A stretch of 5,598 nucleotides of DNA, taken from positions 965-6,562 of the forward strand of contig JAJYGE010000373.1 in assembly GCA_021785155.1 (NCBI GenBank), given 5' to 3'. The notes beneath the pieces are model-generated. The model worked only from the letters and a program-made list of their open reading frames with translations, did no database searches and was not told where the DNA came from. Source of the stretch: Planctomycetota bacterium. GTDB taxonomy: Bacteria; Planctomycetota; Phycisphaerae; WQYP01. A program made the translations under genes and the position numbers. Positions 5,107-5,598 of the stretch are shown here, piece by piece; the stretch's first letter is position 1; every line of letters begins with the position of its first letter.

Positions 5107-5598
5107 GGGGGGGGGCGTGGCAATTTTTCCGGGCAGGGCCTAATTGTTATGTAATGTGGCGATTTTCCAGTATTGCGGCCACTGATTGCTCTGTTCCATG
5201 GCTTCTAAAGCCATCACGGACTCGGCATTGTCGGCATCCCATCGCATGCCCGATCCGCGCACGCGATCAGAGAGCACACGGCATTGGCTTTCCATCGGGC
5301 CACTGCCGATCTGCCAGCCCTTGGCGATGAACTCCGGGTACCGGATCATTTCCCGCCGATCAGATACATAGGCAAGCATTCGATCAACCTCCTTGCGTTT
5401 AACGCCGCGGGTGTTTTTCCGCAGTTCCAGCAGGTCATTCCAAATGCGCTCGTAGCCCTCATGCTTGACGTTGTGCAGAATCTCTCCAACCCATTTTTCG
5501 CCCAATGGATTCTTCTCCCCGAATACCGTGTTCTTGGTTTTATGCACGTTCTGCCCAAGATGGTAAAAGTCCAAGCCTACCGCACTGGTATTCAGCCT
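5107..5598 (-). mobile_element. Partial insertion sequence, ISKra4-like (end of element; rest outside window)
   Basis: The transposase reading frame at 5140-5598 implies an insertion sequence whose downstream end lies just below 5140. The left limit given here is only a guess. It is placed at the G-rich run 5107-5115 (nine G), which opens a compact GC-rich stretch between the stop codon and the neighbouring tRNA upstream region. The other terminus is outside the window, so neither inverted repeats nor a target duplication can be tested. The element ends at most about 165 bases upstream of the tRNA-Gln gene. Confidence 0.4.
5140..5598 (-). CDS. ISKra4-like DDE transposase, C-terminal part (5' end outside window)
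   Basis: The last 152 codons and TAG stop of a transposase that enters from the right edge. The frame is open up to the edge (RLNTSAVGLDFYHLG), so the true start is beyond 5598 and an apparent internal start near 5574 (a TTG) is not real. GLDFYHL (8-14) contains a probable catalytic Asp. After a helical, charged region, WQIGSGPMESQCR (95-107) holds the likely final Glu (Glu103) of the DDE triad, followed by VRGSGMRWD. The D-F-Y-H block, the IGSGPxES motif and the GMRW block resemble ISKra4-family transposases. The family call is from memory of motifs, so a related DDE family is possible. The visible part has no stop or frameshift and may be intact. Confidence 0.8.
   Translation of the reverse strand, partial: RLNTSAVGLDFYHLGQNVHKTKNTVFGEKNPLGEKWVGEILHNVKHEGYERIWNDLLELRKNTRGVKRKEVDRMLAYVSDRREMIRYPEFIAKGWQIGSGPMESQCRVLSDRVRGSGMRWDADNAESVMALEAMEQSNQWPQYWKIATLHNN

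Overview
This 5,598-base window of bacterial chromosome has dense, intron-free coding, Shine-Dalgarno-type ribosome sites and start/stop overlaps inside an operon. Base composition is moderate, near half G+C. The host cannot be named from the sequence. The generic gene families and short mobile-element remnants would fit an environmental Gram-negative-like lineage; a PVC/Planctomycetes-type host is only a guess.

Layout. (1) Positions 1-2853, minus strand: three genes of an ABC importer of the BMP/nucleoside type (relatives of YufO-YufP-YufQ/NupO-NupP-NupQ), in the order ATPase, permease, permease. The second permease runs off the left edge. The genes are joined by two 4-base overlaps (TTGA and ATGA). 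(2) Positions 2854-3272: a divergent intergenic region of about 420 bases. It holds a 148-base element bounded by imperfect inverted repeats whose GTAACCG-like ends resemble IS66-family termini, phased T-tracts and several dyads. (3) Positions 3273-4700, plus strand: a malic enzyme with an N-terminal ACT domain. Its best-supported start is a rare ATT codon placed 7 bases after a perfect AGGAG. (4) Positions 4701-4903: no gene, but a third copy of the GTAACCGTTCACAG repeat. (5) Positions 4904-4974, minus strand: tRNA-Gln(CUG), with a plausible sigma70-type promoter. (6) Positions 5140-5598, minus strand: the C-terminal part of an ISKra4-like transposase that continues past the right edge.

Functional picture. 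The importer probably brings in nucleosides or a related solute. Its substrate-binding lipoprotein is not next to the ATPase, so it must lie beyond the left edge or elsewhere. The malic enzyme converts malate to pyruvate, with the ACT domain as a likely allosteric module. It is transcribed divergently from the importer, and the insertion-like element lies between them. I see no new defence or biosynthetic system. The most interesting points are the ATT start, the small IS66-end-like element, and the near-identical 16-base gene junctions in the ABC operon.
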